From an uncultured Aquimarina sp. (GTDB taxonomy: Bacteria > Bacteroidota > Bacteroidia > Flavobacteriales > Flavobacteriaceae), in NCBI GenBank assembly GCA_947503135.1, contig CANNCQ010000010.1, positions 1-64,000 of the forward strand: DNA of 64,000 nt. Direction: 5' to 3'. The first letter of the stretch is position 1; each line of letters begins with the position of its first letter. A model generated the notes under the pieces. The model did no database searches, had not been told where the DNA came from, and saw nothing but the letters and a program-made list of their open reading frames with translations. A program made the translations under genes and the position numbers. This document shows positions 54,828 through 63,624 of this stretch, piece by piece.

Positions 54828-57005
54828 ATGATTACAATTTCTTCTAAAACATTACAAGATTTAGAATTTAAAACTGTTCAAGAGCAACTCTCTGAATATT
54901 GTACCACAGAAAAAGGAGTTCTAAAAGCCCTAGAGTTAGTACCTTATTCCGAAGTGGGTGTATTGCGAGATGAATTATTCAAAGTAAATGAATATAAATC
55001 TTCTTTTTTACAAGACGGTAGAATTCCAAATCATGGTTATGATATTATCGATAAGGAGATTAAGCTGTTAAGTATAGAAAATACTTTTTTAGAAGCATTA
55101 AGTTTAAAAAAAATTGTTTCCTTAAATATAAGTGTAAACGATATGCTTACTTTTTTCAAAAAGAAAGTAGAGCTATACCCTACTCTAGCTTCCGCTGCAC
55201 TCCATATTACTTTTACTAATGATTTAATTCAAAATATTGAAGCCGTCATTGACAAATTCGGAGAAGTTAAAAATAGTGCTTCGCATGAATTAAATAGAAT
55301 TAGAAAAGCAATCATAAATGTACAATCGCAACTCAACGGTAGTTTTGGTCGTGACTTAAGCAGGTATAACGCCCAAGGTTATTTAGATGAAATTAGGGAA
55401 TCAATAGTTGATAACCGAAGGGTATTAGCTGTTAAAGCAATGCATAGGCGCAAAGTTAAGGGAGCTGTTATGGGTAGTTCAAAAACTGGAAGTATTGTAT
55501 ATATAGAGCCTGAAGCTACAAGAACTTACAACAATGAGTTAAGTAATTTACTTTTTGAAGAGCGTGAAGAAGTTGTCAAAATTTTAAAAACACTTACCAA
55601 TATTATTCGTCCCTACTCTGAGGTTTTAACCGAATTTCAAGAATATTTAAGCGCTATGGATCTTGTTTCTGCTAAAACAAAATATGCAGAAAGTATGAAT
55701 GGCATATTGCCTAAAATTTCAAAAGAAAGAGATTTATTTTTAAAAGATGCCTATCATCCTTTATTGTTTTTAAATAATATTTCTAAAGGCGAAAAAACAT
55801 ATCCTCAAACTATACATTTAGAAGAAGGCAGTAGAATTATTGTTATTTCAGGACCTAATGCAGGAGGTAAAAGTATTACTCTTAAAACAGTAGGTTTATT
55901 ACAAATAATGCTTCAAAGTGGTTTATTAATTCCTGTGCATGAATATAGTCGTGTTTGTTTGTTCGATACAATATTAACAGATATTGGTGATAATCAATCT
56001 ATCGAAAATCATTTAAGTACTTACAGTTACCGCTTAAAAAACATGAATTACTTTCTACGAAAGTGCAATCAAAATACGCTATTTCTAATTGATGAGTTTG
56101 GAACCGGATCGGATCCTGAGTTAGGTGGTGCTTTAGCAGAAGCTTTTTTAGAAGTTTTTTATGAAAGAAAAGCTTTTGGAATAATTACTACCCATTATGC
56201 AAATCTTAAAATGCTAGCTAACGAATTACCTGCTATTTCGAATGCGAATATGTTATTTGATGCCCAAAGCTTACGCCCGTTATTTAAACTTCATTTAGGA
56301 GAAGCTGGTAGCTCGTTTACTTTTGAAGTGGCTCAAAAAAACGGGATCCCATTTAGCTTAATTAATAAAGCTAAAAAGAAAGTAGAGCGTGGTAAAATTC
56401 GTTTTGATAAAAGTATTGCTAATCTACAAAAAGAGCGTTCTAAACTTGAAAAAACACGCACTAAACTATCACACGAAGCCAATAAAGCCGGTGATGAAAA
56501 AGAAAAACTTGAAAAAATAAACGAACGAGTACAAAAAAAACTTGAAAGTTACCAAGAGCTTTATGATGCCAATCAGCGTTTGATTTATTTAGGGAATAAA
56601 GTAAAAACTTTAAGCGAAACGTATTACCGTAATAAAAAAAAGAAAGCTGTTACCGATGAATTTATGAAAATCATTGAAATTGAAAATTCTAAAATCAAAA
56701 AACAAACGGCTAAACAGCGTAAGGCAGAAATTTTAAAGCAAAAAAGAGCTGAAAAAGAAGTTTCCGAAAAGGTAGAAGTTATTAGAAAGGAAAAAGAAAA
56801 GAAAAAGGCAGAAATTGAAGCTAAAGAAAAAATAGTTAAACCCAAAATAACGCTAAAACTTAATGATAGAGTTCGCATGTTTGATGGCAAAGCAATCGGA
56901 ACTATAGATTCGATTGAAAAAAAGAAAGCTATTGTTAATTACGGTTTATTTACAACCAACGTGAATTTAGATTTACTAGAGCTAGTTGAACGGTCAAAAA
57001 AATAA
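54828..57005 (+). CDS. mutS2: MutS2-family ATPase lacking the Smr domain
   Basis: 725 residues. Clamp/lever helices span about 1-300, then the MutS-type ATPase: Walker A GPNAGGKS (342-349), TDIGDNQSIENHLSTYSYRL, Walker B FLIDEFGTGSDP, and TTHYANLK. A long charged coiled coil (about 520-680) follows, and the chain ends with a KOW-like RVRMFDGKAIGTIDSIEKKK segment. The C-terminal Smr endonuclease domain of B. subtilis MutS2 (785 residues) is absent. MutS2 acts in recombination control and on collided ribosomes. rdgB follows 46 bp later. Confidence 0.9.
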   Translation: MITISSKTLQDLEFKTVQEQLSEYCTTEKGVLKALELVPYSEVGVLRDELFKVNEYKSSFLQDGRIPNHGYDIIDKEIKLLSIENTFLEALSLKKIVSLNISVNDMLTFFKKKVELYPTLASAALHITFTNDLIQNIEAVIDKFGEVKNSASHELNRIRKAIINVQSQLNGSFGRDLSRYNAQGYLDEIRESIVDNRRVLAVKAMHRRKVKGAVMGSSKTGSIVYIEPEATRTYNNELSNLLFEEREEVVKILKTLTNIIRPYSEVLTEFQEYLSAMDLVSAKTKYAESMNGILPKISKERDLFLKDAYHPLLFLNNISKGEKTYPQTIHLEEGSRIIVISGPNAGGKSITLKTVGLLQIMLQSGLLIPVHEYSRVCLFDTILTDIGDNQSIENHLSTYSYRLKNMNYFLRKCNQNTLFLIDEFGTGSDPELGGALAEAFLEVFYERKAFGIITTHYANLKMLANELPAISNANMLFDAQSLRPLFKLHLGEAGSSFTFEVAQKNGIPFSLINKAKKKVERGKIRFDKSIANLQKERSKLEKTRTKLSHEANKAGDEKEKLEKINERVQKKLESYQELYDANQRLIYLGNKVKTLSETYYRNKKKKAVTDEFMKIIEIENSKIKKQTAKQRKAEILKQKRAEKEVSEKVEVIRKEKEKKKAEIEAKEKIVKPKITLKLNDRVRMFDGKAIGTIDSIEKKKAIVNYGLFTTNVNLDLLELVERSKK

Positions 57006-57051
57006 TTTTATAAAATTATAATAATAAAATTATTATAAATCAACACAAAAT

Positions 57052-57630
57052 ATGAAAATTGTATTTGCTACAAATAATCAAAATAAAGTTAGAGAGGTGC
57101 AAAATTTACTTCCTAAAAGTATAGAAATACTTAGTTTAAAAGATATTGGTTGCATGGAAGATATTCCTGAAACTTCCGATACCATTGCCGGAAATGCACT
57201 TCAAAAAGCCGAATACGTTTTTTCAAACTATCATCATGCTTGCTTTGCTGACGATACAGGTTTAGAAGTTACAACCCTTAATGGAGAACCTGGTATTTTT
57301 TCCGCTCGTTATGCAGGGCCTCAAAAAAATTCGGAAGACAATATGCAAAAACTTTTAACGAACCTTAACGGTAAAGATGATCGAAGCGCTCAGTTTAAGA
57401 CGGTAATTGCTGTTAAGGGAATCCACACAGAAGCAGTATTATTTGAAGGTATATGCAAAGGGGAAATTACCGCTACGAAACAAGGTGACCGAGGCTTTGG
57501 TTACGACCCAATATTTAAGCCTAACGGATACAAAGAAACATTTGCCCAAATGCCATTAAGCTTGAAAAATGAAATTGGTCATCGAGGGAAAGCAGTTCAA
57601 TTACTTATCGATTTCTTAGAAGAATTGTAG
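57052..57630 (+). CDS. rdgB: dITP/XTP pyrophosphatase
   Basis: 192 residues. It starts KIVFATNNQNKVREVQNLLP, and has FADDTGLEVTTLNGEPGIFS, ARYAGP, GDRGFGYDPIFKP and the ending NEIGHRGKAVQLL, all HAM1/RdgB landmarks. It hydrolyses non-canonical purine nucleoside triphosphates such as dITP and XTP to the monophosphate, keeping them out of nucleic acids. It is on the same strand as mutS2 and convergent with the methyltransferase gene (21-bp gap). Confidence 0.95.
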   Translation: MKIVFATNNQNKVREVQNLLPKSIEILSLKDIGCMEDIPETSDTIAGNALQKAEYVFSNYHHACFADDTGLEVTTLNGEPGIFSARYAGPQKNSEDNMQKLLTNLNGKDDRSAQFKTVIAVKGIHTEAVLFEGICKGEITATKQGDRGFGYDPIFKPNGYKETFAQMPLSLKNEIGHRGKAVQLLIDFLEEL

Positions 57631-57651
57631 ACTCAATTATCATAGAAACTA

Positions 57652-58368
57652 TTATTCTTTATGTATTATAAAAATACAAGGTCGTTTTTGTAAGTCTACA
57701 GTGGTTTTATTCCAGTCATCTACAGTTTTCGTTTTAATATATTCGGTAGTGAGTGTTATATCGGCTGCAATACACAAGCGTGTGCTTTTAGTTAAAATCG
57801 ATTTTAAATCATTAAATACTTTTTGATTACGATAAGGGGTTTCTATAAAAATTTGACTTTGGTTTTGCTCTTGTGATATGCGCTCTAATTGGCGTATTTT
57901 TTGTTTTCTTTCCTGCTTATCAATTGGCAAATATCCATTGAAAGAAAACCCTTGACCATTCATACCGCTTGACATCATTGCTAATAATATCGACGAAGGA
58001 CCTACCATTGGAATTACTGGTATATTCTTTTCATGGGCAATAGTAACTACTGCCGCTCCAGGATCGGCAATACCGGGGCAACCAGCTTCAGACAAAACTC
58101 CAATATTTAACCCTTTTGTACATGGCTCTAAAAAACTAGGCAAGTCACTCTCTATGGTAAATTTATTAATTGTTTCAAAGTGCAAATTAGACTGAGACTT
58201 TGCTGGACATATTTTTTTTATAAACCTACGTGCTGTTTTTTCATTTTCAACAATGTAGTAATCCGTAGATTCTATAATTTTTTTTATAGAAATTGGAAGT
58301 ACTTCTAATTTGATATCCTCACCTAAACGCGTGGGAATCAAATATAGTTTACCAATAAGAGTATCCAT
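57652..58368 (-). CDS. SAM-dependent methyltransferase, RsmI-like
   Basis: 238 residues. It is a tetrapyrrole-methylase fold: LYLIPTRLGED at the start, GVLSEAGCPGIADPGAAVV (SAM-site motif), VGPSSILLAMMSSGMNGQGF, and FIETPYRNQKV. E. coli RsmI (286 residues) 2'-O-methylates C1402 of 16S rRNA; this shorter form is the usual one in flavobacteria, so an rRNA target is likely but unproven. It is part of the phosphatase-dnaA neighbourhood on the same strand. Confidence 0.82.
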   Translation of the reverse strand: MDTLIGKLYLIPTRLGEDIKLEVLPISIKKIIESTDYYIVENEKTARRFIKKICPAKSQSNLHFETINKFTIESDLPSFLEPCTKGLNIGVLSEAGCPGIADPGAAVVTIAHEKNIPVIPMVGPSSILLAMMSSGMNGQGFSFNGYLPIDKQERKQKIRQLERISQEQNQSQIFIETPYRNQKVFNDLKSILTKSTRLCIAADITLTTEYIKTKTVDDWNKTTVDLQKRPCIFIIHKE

Positions 58369-58429
58369 TATTAAGTAGGTTAAATAAGTTTAGATTTATA
58401 AAAGTATAAAAAATACGCTTAGTGCCAAA

Positions 58430-58891
58430 TTAAATTCTGTTGGCTATTTTTTGACAAGCACTTTCTAATAATGAATAAACATGATCAAAACCAGCATCAC
58501 CTCCGTAATAAGGGTCTGGAACCTCTGCATCATCATTTGGGAAAAATTCGTTTAAAATTAATCTAACTTTTCGTCTATCTGCTTCGGAAGTAGCTAATTC
58601 TAACACATTATGATAATTTTCCAAATCCATCACAAAAATAAAATCAAACATTTCAAAATGTTTAGTTTTAAATTGTTGTGCCTTTTGCTTTGAAATATCT
58701 ATTCCATTTTTTTTAGCAACTGCTACAGATCTAGGGTCTGGAGATTTACCCTGATGGTAATTCGCCGTTCCTGCAGAATCAATATTATACTTTTTTGAGT
58801 CTAATTTACTTTTTAAAATACCTTCGGCTAAAGGAGATCTACAAATATTCCCCAAACACACCATTAAAACATTAATTGATGTATTTTTCAT
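58430..58891 (-). CDS. Low-molecular-weight protein tyrosine phosphatase
   Basis: 153 residues. The catalytic P-loop is VCLGNICRSP, with Cys12 and Arg18 (C-x5-R), and the general-acid Asp is in VPDPYYGG near residue 125. The length is normal for the family. It could act on tyrosine-kinase substrates in polysaccharide export or on arginine phosphate; the target is not evident. Its start is adjacent to the dnaA stop (58,892), consistent with one transcript. Confidence 0.9.
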   Translation of the reverse strand: MKNTSINVLMVCLGNICRSPLAEGILKSKLDSKKYNIDSAGTANYHQGKSPDPRSVAVAKKNGIDISKQKAQQFKTKHFEMFDFIFVMDLENYHNVLELATSEADRRKVRLILNEFFPNDDAEVPDPYYGGDAGFDHVYSLLESACQKIANRI

Positions 58892-60319
58892 TTACATAGA
58901 AAGTTTGTGAGTAAGATCTTCAACGTATTTTTTAAATTGTTTATCTGTTGTACTTAGGTTATTTACTGTTTTACAAGCATGCAATACAGTTGCGTGATCT
59001 CTTTTTCCGATTTGACTACCAATACTTGCTAATGAAGCTTTGGTTAATTTTTTTGAGAAATACATAGCTAATTGACGTGCTTGCACTATATGCCTTTTTC
59101 TTGTTTTAGATTGAAGCGTTTCAACATCCATAGAAAAATAGTCGCTAACGACCTTTTGGATGTACTCAATAGAGACTTCTCGTTTAGTGTTTTTTACGTA
59201 ATTTTCAACAAGCGTATTAGCTAAATCTAACGTAATTTCTTGCTTATTGTATGAAGAATGCGCTATTAAAGAAATTATAGCACCCTCCAACTCTCTAATA
59301 TTTGTTTTAATATTATTAGCTAAAAATTGTACAATTTCTTCAGGCATCTCTACACCATCTTGAAAAAGTTTATTATTAATTATTGATATACGTGTTTCAT
59401 AATCCGGAAAATTTAATTCTGCGGATAATCCCCATTTAAATCGAGACAACAAACGCTGTTCAATATCTTGCATATCAACAGGTGCTTTATCCGAAGTTAA
59501 AATTACCTGCTTTCCGTTTTGGTGTAAATGGTTAAAAATATGAAAGAAAACATCTTGTGTACCCGCTTTACCTGAAAGGAACTGTACATCATCAACTATT
59601 AGAACATCTATAATTTGATAAAAATGAATAAAATCATTTCTATTATTCTTTTTTACAGACTCTATGTATTGTTGTGTAAATTTTTCTGCTGAAACATATA
59701 ACACTGTTTTTTCAGGAAATTTTTCCTTAACCTCAACACCAATGGCGTGTGCTAAGTGCGTTTTCCCTAAACCTACTCCTCCAAAAATAAGTAACGGATT
59801 GAAAGAAGTTCCCCCTGGTTTGTTTGCAATCGCATAACCAGCAGATCGAGCCAACCTGTTAGAATCACCTTCTAAAAAATTTTCAAAATTAAAGTTTATG
59901 TTTAATTGAGAATCAATTTTAACATCTCTAATCCCTGGAATAACAAATGGGTTTTTTAATTCCGGGTTTTTAACTTTAAGAGGCACGTTCACTTCCTGTG
60001 TCTTCATACTAGCTCTATTTGAACTAGGAAGATTTTCGGTAAATGATTTATTTTCCTCTTTAGAATTCCCCATATTAATAACATAGAGCAGTTTTGCATT
60101 TTCGCCTAGTTCTCGAACTAAGGCGCTTTTTAAAATTTTAACATAATGCTCTTCTAACCACTCATAAAAAAATTTACTAGGCACTTGAATACTCAATGCA
60201 TCCTGTGTTAATTTAACAGCTTTGATTGGTTCAAACCAAGTTCTGTAAGATTGTGGTGAGATATTATCCTGAATATAAGTCAGACAATTTCCCCATACAA
60301 CTTCTGCTGTTATAGTCAT
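58892..60319 (-). CDS. dnaA: Chromosomal replication initiator DnaA
   Basis: 475 residues with all four domains. Domain I is at 1-80 (WGNCLTYIQDNISPQSYRTW), followed by a short linker. The AAA+ domain has Walker A GGVGLGKTH at about 180-188 and Walker B LIVDDVQFLSG, and domain IV has the DnaA-box helix GKRDHATVLHACKTV. It binds DnaA boxes and melts oriC in its ATP form. The region upstream (60320-60519) shows no DnaA boxes of the TTATNCACA type, so oriC is probably elsewhere. Confidence 0.97.
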   Translation of the reverse strand: MTITAEVVWGNCLTYIQDNISPQSYRTWFEPIKAVKLTQDALSIQVPSKFFYEWLEEHYVKILKSALVRELGENAKLLYVINMGNSKEENKSFTENLPSSNRASMKTQEVNVPLKVKNPELKNPFVIPGIRDVKIDSQLNINFNFENFLEGDSNRLARSAGYAIANKPGGTSFNPLLIFGGVGLGKTHLAHAIGVEVKEKFPEKTVLYVSAEKFTQQYIESVKKNNRNDFIHFYQIIDVLIVDDVQFLSGKAGTQDVFFHIFNHLHQNGKQVILTSDKAPVDMQDIEQRLLSRFKWGLSAELNFPDYETRISIINNKLFQDGVEMPEEIVQFLANNIKTNIRELEGAIISLIAHSSYNKQEITLDLANTLVENYVKNTKREVSIEYIQKVVSDYFSMDVETLQSKTRKRHIVQARQLAMYFSKKLTKASLASIGSQIGKRDHATVLHACKTVNNLSTTDKQFKKYVEDLTHKLSM

Positions 60320-60519
60320 AGTTTTTTTTAAGTTTGCTGTTGTGTTAATGTACTCAAATTAGAATAATTTACCTTTTGGTAAGTACCCCTTTGAAGTAGT
60401 ACAAATATGTGAACAAAATGGGATATAAAAAAACCAACTTCATATTGGATTTGTTCTTTTTTTTACCTACTCTAAAATTAATAATTGAAAAAAAAATCGC
60501 AAATCAAAAAATCGTTTAA

Positions 60520-60942
60520 ATGCTAAAAAAAACTTCAAAAAGCAAACTAAAAGTAAGGTATGCTGAAACAGATCAAATGGGAGTAGTATATCATGGAAAT
60601 TATGCTCAATATTTTGAAGTAGCCCGTATAGAATGGCTAGATAAAATAGGAATTTCGTACAAAAAAATGGAAGAGAATGGTATTATGCTTCCCGTGGTTT
60701 CTTTAAGTACCAAATTTATTAAATCTGCACTTTTTGACGATGTATTAACAATTACTACACGTATTAAAAAAATGCCTACTGCAAAAATTGAATTTGAATA
60801 TGATATTCACAATCATAATGGGGAATTATTAACACAAGGTGAAACTGTTTTAGTTTTCATATCCATGGAAAGTAAACGCCCTGTAAAATGCCCAAATAAT
60901 GTAATTGAGCTTATCAAAAATTATAAAGGAATAGAGGAATAG
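60520..60942 (+). CDS. Hot-dog acyl-CoA thioesterase (YbgC/4HBT type)
   Basis: 140 residues. KVRYAETDQMGVVYHGNYAQ holds the catalytic Asp18 of the 4-hydroxybenzoyl-CoA-thioesterase-type hot-dog enzymes, and YFEVARIEWLDKIGISYKKM follows, as in YbgC. It would hydrolyse acyl-CoA or acyl-ACP thioesters in the cytoplasm. The last five codons and the TAG stop come from an 8-bp tandem repeat that continues past the gene. It is divergent from dnaA and convergent with the acyl-chain cluster. Confidence 0.88.
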   Translation: MLKKTSKSKLKVRYAETDQMGVVYHGNYAQYFEVARIEWLDKIGISYKKMEENGIMLPVVSLSTKFIKSALFDDVLTITTRIKKMPTAKIEFEYDIHNHNGELLTQGETVLVFISMESKRPVKCPNNVIELIKNYKGIEE

Positions 60943-60980
60943 AGGAATAGAGGAATAGAGGAATAGAGGAATAGAGGAAT
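60928..60980. repeat. Tandem octanucleotide repeat, 6.6 copies of GGAATAGA
   Basis: The unit GGAATAGA repeats without error from 60928 (six full copies plus five bases). It begins inside the thioesterase gene and supplies its stop codon TAG at 60940-60942. An 8-bp unit can slip in replication, but because each frame within the repeat meets the same TAG in the first two copies, changes in copy number should leave the protein unchanged. Confidence 0.95.
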
Positions 60981-61017
60981 CTATATAAATTATCGTTTAT
61001 AAAACAAATAGGCAAAT

Positions 61018-61584
61018 TTAATTAAAACAAATTCCAGCAAATTCCCCATGATGAGTTATAGAAACTGATTTATTTTGAACTAAATTTCTATAAAACAGTT
61101 TAGGCACACCTAAGCTGTTTTTTTTTAGCGACAAAGAATTCGTGTATAAATTATATAGTTCTGCGAAACGGTCTATTAATTGAGCTTTACAATAGGCACT
61201 AGCGTTTTGTTTGTTTACGCTAAGCAACTCTGACATTACTTTTTTGTTATTCAATGATTCTGCAATCGTGTAAATGTATGATGTAGCTTTTTCTGTAACC
61301 GTAGAAAATTTTTCATTTTCTATGATTACAAATCCTTTAGTATCGTTAATAACAGAAGCTTCTATTTTTTGGGGACTATAAAAAGGCAGGTTATTTTTTT
61401 GAATATGAATTTTATAAGCACTCTCTTTCATACTCCACAACCTCCAAATAGTTTCAAACTCATTATCAGAATTATGTATTGCTGTTTTTTCTAGAGGTGT
61501 AAATATTTTATTTATAAATCGAGGGTCTTTCCACCTCGATTCTTGATTTGCGGATTGAAGGTCTACAATATCATTACCCACCAT
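61018..61584 (-). CDS. 4'-Phosphopantetheinyl transferase
   Basis: 188 residues. MVGNDIVDLQ carries the metal-binding Asp, and WSMKESAYK (Lys53-Glu54-x3-Lys58) is the W-x-x-K-E-x3-K motif of Sfp/AcpS-type enzymes; the size and the KESAYK form fit a short stand-alone member. It transfers the phosphopantetheine arm from CoA to a serine of an acyl carrier protein. It lies 4 bp after an ACP gene, so that ACP is the likely partner. Last gene of the cluster. Confidence 0.85.
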   Translation of the reverse strand: MVGNDIVDLQSANQESRWKDPRFINKIFTPLEKTAIHNSDNEFETIWRLWSMKESAYKIHIQKNNLPFYSPQKIEASVINDTKGFVIIENEKFSTVTEKATSYIYTIAESLNNKKVMSELLSVNKQNASAYCKAQLIDRFAELYNLYTNSLSLKKNSLGVPKLFYRNLVQNKSVSITHHGEFAGICFN

Positions 61585-61588
61585 AATT

Positions 61589-61840
61589 TTATGAATTTAA
61601 CTTTCCCTCTATTACCACCATGGCAGATTTAACTGTAGTCATTTGCTCCATATCTTCGTTAGTCATTATAATATCAAATTCATCTTCGATATCTAAAATC
61701 ACATCTACCAAATTAGCAGAATTAATTTTTAAATCATTAATAAAATTAGTTGCTTCATTCATGCTTATGAAAGCTTCTTCATCCTGAATGTATGGCTTAA
61801 CAATTAATTTTAATTTATTTATTAAATCTTCTTTTAGCAT
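61589..61840 (-). CDS. Acyl carrier protein with variant attachment site
   Basis: 83 residues, acidic and helical. LKINSANLVDVILDIEDEFD aligns with the D-S-L-x-x-V-E-L region of ACPs, so Ser41 is the probable phosphopantetheine site, but the usual Asp-Ser-Leu reads Asn-Ser-Ala. This places it in a divergent ACP group of the type found with specialised acyl or polyketide pathways, not in the housekeeping AcpP group. Flanked by a ketosynthase gene and a phosphopantetheinyl transferase gene on the same strand. Confidence 0.82.
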   Translation of the reverse strand: MLKEDLINKLKLIVKPYIQDEEAFISMNEATNFINDLKINSANLVDVILDIEDEFDIIMTNEDMEQMTTVKSAMVVIEGKLNS

Positions 61841-61890
61841 AACTTCTTTATTTGCCTTTTGTTTTTAAAACAATATAAGGCTTTCTTTTT

Positions 61891-63171
61891 CTATTTAACA
61901 ATGCTATATTTCTTAAAAATAACGCAAGCATTTACATCTCCAAAACCGAAACTAGCTTTAGCTACAATTGTTACTGAAGTATCTATTTTTTTTTGTGGTA
62001 TTTTTTCTTTGTCAATTAATGCTGTAATTTCTGGATGTAAGTCTTCACAATTTGTATTTGGAAAAATAAAATCTTCCTTTATCTGTAACACCGAAGCTAC
62101 AGACTCAATCGCTCCAGAGGCTGTTAAACAATGGCCTATCATTGATTTTAAGGAGTTTATTGGTGGGAAGTTTACTCCTCCTCTATCTAAGGCTTTTGTC
62201 CAGTTTTCAATTTCTAAACTATCTTTTGTTGTCGCTGTTAAGTGTCCGTTTATGGTATCGATATCGTTAGGATGAATACCAGTATTTAAAATTGCTTTAG
62301 TTATACAATTTTGTACTGCTTCAGAATTTGGTGCAGTCATAGTACCTCCATTACGTTGCCCCCCAGAATTTACTGCTCCGCCTAAAACCTCAGCATAAAT
62401 ATTCGCTCCTCTCTCTAAAGCACTTTCAAGAGATTCTAAAACCATGGCTCCTGCCCCACTTCCTGGCACAAAGCCACTTGCTGAGGCACTTAGTGGTCTG
62501 CACCCTTGCGCTGGATTTTCATTATGTTTATAAGTCATCACACGAAGTGCATCGAAACCTCCCCATATATAAGGTCCTTCATCGGAGCAACTTCCTACTA
62601 GCATTCGTTTGGATTGTCCGCTTACTATTCTGTCGTAGCCCAGTAAAATACTTTCTGTACCTGTGGTACAGGCAGATGAATTTGTGGTCACTTGATTACC
62701 CAATCCTAATTTACCGCCTAAATAAGCACTTACACCACTAGCCATAGTTTGAGCTACGGTAGAACTTCCTATTCTACGTACTTTTTTATCATCAATTTTA
62801 TAAATCGCTTCCCTAAATTTTTCAATTCCGGAAGTCCCTGCTCCAAACACAGTACCACTATCAAAATCTATTTCACTATTTTTATCGACTTCGAAACCAG
62901 CATCCTTCCAAGCGTCTATCCCAGCAATACAACCATATAGAATACCGGCACTACTAAATCCTCGTAACTCTAATGGTGTAAAATAATGTAACTTCTTTTC
63001 TTCTGTAATATTCGGAACTCCTGCTATAGTACACGAAAATCCTAAATTCATTAATTTAGGTTGGTGTGTAATACCCGATCTCCCTATTTTTAAGGATTCC
63101 GTAAATTCTTTTACAGACGTTCCATTAGGTGCCACTACACCAATTCCTGTTATTACGACCCTATTTTTCAT
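61891..63171 (-). CDS. Beta-ketoacyl-ACP synthase (KAS I/II type)
   Basis: 426 residues. It has the elongating-KAS triad: Cys168 (NSSACTTGTESI), His310 (NGHLTATTKDS) and His347 (LKSMIGHCLTASGA). It starts NRVVITGIGVVAPNGTSV as FabF does. The first histidine context is G-H-L-T, where FabB/FabF have the A-H-G-T form, pointing to a specialised group. It condenses malonyl-ACP with an acyl primer. The start overlaps the upstream dehydratase gene by 11 bp, and an ACP follows 50 bp later. Confidence 0.87.
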   Translation of the reverse strand: MKNRVVITGIGVVAPNGTSVKEFTESLKIGRSGITHQPKLMNLGFSCTIAGVPNITEEKKLHYFTPLELRGFSSAGILYGCIAGIDAWKDAGFEVDKNSEIDFDSGTVFGAGTSGIEKFREAIYKIDDKKVRRIGSSTVAQTMASGVSAYLGGKLGLGNQVTTNSSACTTGTESILLGYDRIVSGQSKRMLVGSCSDEGPYIWGGFDALRVMTYKHNENPAQGCRPLSASASGFVPGSGAGAMVLESLESALERGANIYAEVLGGAVNSGGQRNGGTMTAPNSEAVQNCITKAILNTGIHPNDIDTINGHLTATTKDSLEIENWTKALDRGGVNFPPINSLKSMIGHCLTASGAIESVASVLQIKEDFIFPNTNCEDLHPEITALIDKEKIPQKKIDTSVTIVAKASFGFGDVNACVIFKKYSIVK

Positions 63172-63604
63172 TTGCTATCATTCCTGAAATTGTTCCCCTA
63201 CACACTAACTCCTCATTTTCGTTAAAAAGCTGTACGTTACATTTCAATTTATTAAATCTAAAATATTGTTTCTCTGAAACTACCGTTACTTTTTCATTAG
63301 GGAATACAGGTAAGAAAAAATCTATTTGACTCGATGTTAAGGCAATTGCTATTTCGTTTGATACTGTGAGTTCCTCCCTAAGCAGGTAAACCCCCATACA
63401 AACTACTCCTATTTGAGCCATTACTTCAGTAAGTATTACTCCTGGGGTGACGGGCTTGTTTTTAAAATGTCCTTTATAAAAAAAAGCTTCTTCTTTAAAA
63501 GTGTAATATCCCCTACTGGTTGTTTCAGAAATTTCAATTAACTCGTCCACAAATAAAAAAGGTAAACTATAAGGTAATTTTGCTATAATTTCTTGACGAG
63601 TCAT
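63161..63604 (-). CDS. FabZ-like 3-hydroxyacyl-ACP dehydratase
   Basis: 147 residues, hot-dog fold. LPYSLPFLFVDELIEI is the FabZ-type start, and YKGHFKNKPVTPGVILTEVM carries the catalytic His46 and Glu60 (G-H-F-x3-P-x-x-P-G-x3-x-E). It removes water from 3-hydroxyacyl-ACP to give the 2-enoyl product. It overlaps the ketosynthase gene by 11 bp and follows the reductase gene with a 20-bp gap, so it is inside the operon. Confidence 0.87.
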   Translation of the reverse strand: MTRQEIIAKLPYSLPFLFVDELIEISETTSRGYYTFKEEAFFYKGHFKNKPVTPGVILTEVMAQIGVVCMGVYLLREELTVSNEIAIALTSSQIDFFLPVFPNEKVTVVSEKQYFRFNKLKCNVQLFNENEELVCRGTISGMIANEK

Positions 63605-63624
63605 TCTATAAAATTTAATTCTTT

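Noticed and set aside
57002-57019. 18-bp AT-only palindrome between mutS2 and rdgB
   Set aside because: Such palindromes are expected in very AT-rich spacers; without G-C pairs it is unlikely to terminate transcription.
60320-60519. Replication origin upstream of dnaA
   Set aside because: No TTATNCACA boxes or AT-rich 13-mer series were found in the 200 bp; dnaA and oriC are often unlinked in Bacteroidota.
60928-60980. CRISPR or phase-variable switch
   Set aside because: The unit is 8 bp without spacers, so not CRISPR; the stop codon is inside the repeat, so slippage should not change the reading frame of the product.
61859-62275. Plus-strand 138-residue frame opposite the ketosynthase
   Set aside because: It is antisense to strongly conserved KAS codons and its residues resemble no protein; a shadow of the real gene.
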